From contig NZ_CASFQD010000010.1 in the NCBI RefSeq assembly GCF_949296715.1, forward strand, positions 1 to 26,503: a stretch of DNA of 26,503 bases, in the 5' to 3' direction. The DNA comes from an uncultured Alistipes sp. (GTDB lineage: Bacteria; Bacteroidota; Bacteroidia; Bacteroidales; Rikenellaceae). A program made the translations under genes and the position numbers. The notes under the pieces are model-generated. The model worked only from the letters and a program-made list of their open reading frames with translations, ran no database searches and was not told where the DNA came from. Positions 24,447 to 26,503 of this stretch are shown in pieces (the first letter of the stretch is position 1; the number at the start of each line of letters is the position of its first letter).

Positions 24447-25079
24447 ATGAAAAAACTCATCCAAATCATTCTTGCTGTAGCCATCGTGGGCCTGGTCTAC
24501 GTCATCTACGACCAGATCTCGACCCCGATCCGTTTCGAACAGGAGCTGAAAACGAAGAAGGCTCAGGTCATCGATCGTATCAAGGATATCCGTACCGCAC
24601 AGCGCGCATTCAGAACCAAGTACAAGCGCTTCACCGGCAGCTTCGATACGCTTGCCGCTTTCGTGCTGAACGATTCGCTGGTGCTTGAGCGCAAGATTGT
24701 CGACGAGGACGACTCGGTCGGTATGGCCATGCTGAAGAAGGCGGGCAAGAAGAATGTCGAGGAGTTCACCGTAGCGGTCATCGATACGATTTTCGCTCCG
24801 AAGAAGCTCTCGGCTGCGGATGTCAATGCGTTCCGCTTCATCCCCGGAACCGGCGACAAGGCCCAGTTCATCATGGAGGCTGGCTCCACCACCGCATCGG
24901 GTGTGACGGTTCCCATCGTGGAGTGCCGTGCCCCCTACAAGATGTTCCTCGACACGGTTGAGTTCCGTCAGGATATCATCAACCTGATCGACGACGAGGT
25001 GAACAATTACAACCGCTATCCCGGTGTGAAGTTCGGTTCGATGGATGCTGCCAACAATGAAGCAGGCAACTGGGAGTAA
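24447..25079 (+). CDS. Membrane-anchored protein of unknown function
   Basis: 210 residues. One N-terminal membrane segment (about 4-21, LIQIILAVAIVGLVYVIY) with a very short positive start implies an inner-membrane anchor and a soluble domain of about 185 residues on the periplasmic side. After the anchor comes a basic, helical stretch (EQELKTKKAQVIDRIKDIRTAQRAFRTKYKR) read here as two adjoining parts, reminiscent of the stalk of pilin-like or secretion pseudopilin proteins, then a mixed alpha/beta region. No catalytic motif recognised. The ATG has the A-rich upstream sequence typical of the phylum. It overlaps the next gene, and the three-gene run ends in rsmD. I believe homologues occur in other Bacteroidetes, but cannot name a family. 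Confidence 0.8.
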   Translation: MKKLIQIILAVAIVGLVYVIYDQISTPIRFEQELKTKKAQVIDRIKDIRTAQRAFRTKYKRFTGSFDTLAAFVLNDSLVLERKIVDEDDSVGMAMLKKAGKKNVEEFTVAVIDTIFAPKKLSAADVNAFRFIPGTGDKAQFIMEAGSTTASGVTVPIVECRAPYKMFLDTVEFRQDIINLIDDEVNNYNRYPGVKFGSMDAANNEAGNWE

Positions 25080-25668
25080 TCCTTCGAATTCCGTCAATAA
25101 GGTGTCCATTCAGCTCTCGTTGGATGGACACTCTTTTTCGTTGTCGGAACCGAATGCGGAGTTTCCGGGCAATGATCCCGTGGAGATCGAACTGCTGACC
25201 CCAAAGACGGTACTCGTGCCTGCGGAGCTTTTCGACCGGGCGCAGGGCGCGGAGCTCCTTGCGGCCGGGGGGCTTGCCCCGACCGACGGGGAGTGTGTCG
25301 TGTGCAGCGCCTCCGTGCGGGAGACTGTCGCCGTGATGGCCCTGCCCGCTCCGGCCGCGGCCTCCGTTGCCGAACGGTTCGGCTCGCGGGCATCCTTTAC
25401 GACGCCGCTGCTGCACGGCCCCGAAACGGAAAGGCCGGCCGTGTGGCTTTGTCGGCGCGGGGGGCTGCTCTATGTCCGGGTGTACGATCCGGCGCTGCAG
25501 CTGGCCGAGGTGATCCCTGCGGCGGAGGATGCCGACGTGCTCTATTTCATCGAACGTCTCGGTGCCGCCTTCCCGCTTGCGGAGTATGTATTGCACGCTG
25601 CCGGCGATGATGCGGCCCGGTTGCGCAGGTTGCTCGGAAAGATGTTCAAGGAATCGGTATGCGAATAG
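25045..25668 (+). CDS. DUF3822-like protein, function unknown
   Basis: 207 residues, cytoplasmic, with no signal peptide or membrane segment. VNKVSIQLSLDGHSFSL near 18-34, and a C-terminal segment ADVLYFIERLGAAFPLAEYVLHAAGDDA, suggest the DUF3822 family. These Bacteroidetes proteins are commonly encoded beside rsmD, and an actin/hexokinase-like fold has been suggested for some, but I cannot confirm that here. Two starts are possible: ATG at 25045 (35-base overlap with the gene before) or ATG at 25057 (23-base overlap). The stop overlaps the rsmD start (ATGCGAATAG), so the genes are translationally coupled. The role may be linked to ribosome or RNA maturation by context only. Confidence 0.65.
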   Translation: MLPTMKQATGSNPSNSVNKVSIQLSLDGHSFSLSEPNAEFPGNDPVEIELLTPKTVLVPAELFDRAQGAELLAAGGLAPTDGECVVCSASVRETVAVMALPAPAAASVAERFGSRASFTTPLLHGPETERPAVWLCRRGGLLYVRVYDPALQLAEVIPAAEDADVLYFIERLGAAFPLAEYVLHAAGDDAARLRRLLGKMFKESVCE

Positions 25669-26195
25669 TCAGCGGCAAATACAAGGGCCGGGCGATCAAT
25701 CCGCCCCGGAATCTGCGGGCCCGACCCACGACGGACTTTGCAAAGGAAAACCTCTTCAACGTCCTGGGCAACCTGGTGGACTTCGAGGAGTGCGACGTGC
25801 TGGACCTCTTTGCGGGTACGGGGTCGATCAGCTACGAGTTCGCCTCGCGCGGGGCGCGGAGTGTCACGTCGGTGGAGATCAATCCGGTGCATTACAATTT
25901 CATCCGGCAGACGGCCGCGCAGCTGGGCATCGAGCATCTCTACGCGGTCAAGGCGAATGTCTTTCTCTACCTGAAGAGCTGCACCAAGCAGTTCGACATC
26001 GTCTTTTCGGATGCTCCCTACGATCTGGAGGGCAGCGAGGCGGTTGTCGATCTGGTGCTGAAGGGCGACCTGCTGCGTCCGGGGGGCATTTTCATCTTCG
26101 AACATTCGAAAAAGATGGATTTTTCGTCCTGTGCGGAGTTTTGGCAATTAAGGAGTTACGGAAGCGTGCAATTTTCTTTCTTCAAAAAGGGGTGA
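25659..26195 (+). CDS. rsmD: 16S rRNA (guanine(966)-N(2))-methyltransferase RsmD
   Basis: 178 residues. MRIVSGKYKGRAINPP (1-16) and RPTTDFAKENLFNVLG (22-37) are the family signature. The SAM-binding motif I is VLDLFAGTGSISYE (47-60), with motif II SVEINP near 71. The catalytic motif IV reads SDAPYDL (117-123), where most family members have DPPY or DPPF. It methylates G966 of 16S rRNA in assembled or assembling 30S subunits. It overlaps the DUF3822-like gene by 10 bases. A tRNA promoter begins 7 bases after its stop. Confidence 0.92.
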   Translation: MRIVSGKYKGRAINPPRNLRARPTTDFAKENLFNVLGNLVDFEECDVLDLFAGTGSISYEFASRGARSVTSVEINPVHYNFIRQTAAQLGIEHLYAVKANVFLYLKSCTKQFDIVFSDAPYDLEGSEAVVDLVLKGDLLRPGGIFIFEHSKKMDFSSCAEFWQLRSYGSVQFSFFKKG

Positions 26196-26201
26196 AAAAT
26201 A

Positions 26202-26231
26202 TTGCTGATTCAAAAATTTATACTATCTTTG
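26202..26231 (+). promoter_or_regulatory. Promoter of the tRNA-Asp cluster
   Basis: TTG at 26202-26204, a 19-base spacer and TATCTTTG at 26224-26231 are a full Bacteroidetes consensus. The first tRNA begins 20 bases after the -7 element. Confidence 0.8.
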
Positions 26232-26250
26232 CACTCGCAATACCGAAAAC

Positions 26251-26327
26251 GGTGCGTTAGTTCAGCTGGTTAGAATACGTGCCTGTCACGCACGGGGTCA
26301 GGGGTTCGAGTCCCCTACGCACCGCCA
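26251..26327 (+). tRNA. tRNA-Asp (GUC), copy 1
   Basis: Acceptor GGTGCGT/ACGCACC is perfect. The anticodon loop CTGTCAC carries GTC within stem CGTGC/GCACG, and the T arm is AGGGG-TTCGAGT-CCCCT. The discriminator G is at 26324, with an encoded CCA at 26325-26327. Confidence 0.97.
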
Positions 26328-26348
26328 GCCGAAGGGAGGGGAGATGAA

Positions 26349-26383
26349 GCGACCGACCTCCGCTTGTAAAACAAGAGGTCGCC
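26349..26383. other. Hairpin in the spacer between the two tRNA-Asp genes
   Basis: GACCTC (26355-26360) pairs with GAGGTC (26375-26380) and TTGT (26364-26367) with ACAA (26371-26374), with a CGC bulge. An alternative outer stem GCGACC/GGTCGC is also possible. It may mark the site where the dimeric tRNA precursor is cut. Confidence 0.4.
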
Positions 26384-26390
26384 CAGCAAT

Positions 26391-26464
26391 GGTGCGTTAG
26401 TTCAGCTGGTTAGAATACGTGCCTGTCACGCACGGGGTCAGGGGTTCGAGTCCCCTACGCACCG
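26391..26464 (+). tRNA. tRNA-Asp (GUC), copy 2
   Basis: Identical to copy 1 over all 74 bases from GGTGCGT to the discriminator G. It is followed by CAG, so CCA is not encoded and must be added after transcription. Confidence 0.97.
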
Positions 26465-26476
26465 CAGAACGAGAAA

Positions 26477-26503
26477 ACGAGATGGTTACAGCAACCGTCT
26501 CGT
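26477..26503 (+). terminator. Hairpin after the tRNA-Asp cluster, cut by the window end
   Basis: 11-bp stem ACGAGATGGTT (26477-26487) / AACCGTCTCGT (26493-26503) with one T.G pair and a five-base loop. The expected T tract would lie beyond the window. Confidence 0.7.

Noticed and set aside
24399..25109. Upstream extension of the helicase frame (237 further codons)
   Set aside because: It is antisense to the membrane-protein gene, has shadow-like composition, and the promoter-proximal ATG at 24398 gives a normal helicase start.
26355..26383. Remnant of a tRNA-Thr (CTTGTAA followed by AGGTCGCC) between the tRNA-Asp genes
   Set aside because: The bases around the would-be anticodon loop do not form an anticodon stem, and no acceptor, D or T arm is present; the palindromic hairpin explains the sequence better.

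Overview
The window looks like chromosome from a GC-rich member of the Bacteroidales, most likely Alistipes or a close relative. This rests on three things. Promoters of the Bacteroidetes type (TTG, 19 bases, TAnnTTTG) stand before many genes. The left edge is the tail of a polysaccharide-utilisation locus. A cysteate synthase, the entry enzyme for sulfonolipid head groups, is present. The genus is an inference; no rRNA or marker phylogeny was available.

Layout. 1-1991: the end of a LamG-domain protein and a DUF1735/GH18-like lipoprotein whose catalytic motif is broken. 1992-2922: a terminator-like hairpin, a block of degenerate C-rich repeats, a tRNA-Lys with promoter and terminator, and a 22-bp-period direct repeat. 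2922-6905: carboxynorspermidine dehydrogenase, then, behind its own promoter, carboxynorspermidine decarboxylase followed 31 bases later by cysteate synthase. 7040-9031: a TonB-dependent receptor whose promoter is entangled with a terminator-like hairpin. 9185-15638: a complete histidine-degradation operon (ftcD, hutU, hutH, hutI) with promoter and terminator. 15780-16045: a second degenerate repeat block. 16051-20570 (minus strand): mutS, umuD and umuC. 20790-22183 (minus): a lipoprotein gene that reads as one protein only if an in-frame amber codon and a frameshift in the signal peptide are ignored. 22415-24398 (minus): a RecD-like helicase overlapping a uracil-DNA-glycosylase-superfamily gene. 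24447-26195: a membrane-anchored protein, a DUF3822-like protein and rsmD, all overlapping. 26251-26503: two identical tRNA-Asp genes and a terminator hairpin cut by the window end.

How they work together. The hut genes take histidine to glutamate and deliver the one-carbon unit to tetrahydrofolate through a fused FtcD, so no hutG is needed. The spermidine genes supply two consecutive steps (condensation-reduction, then decarboxylation). The minus-strand repair genes form two groups: mismatch repair with an error-prone polymerase, and a helicase with a base-excision glycosylase. I found no insertion sequence, integrase, CRISPR array or phage gene. The most interesting items are the degenerate GH18, the nspC-cysteate synthase pairing, the doubly damaged lipoprotein and the two intergenic repeat blocks.
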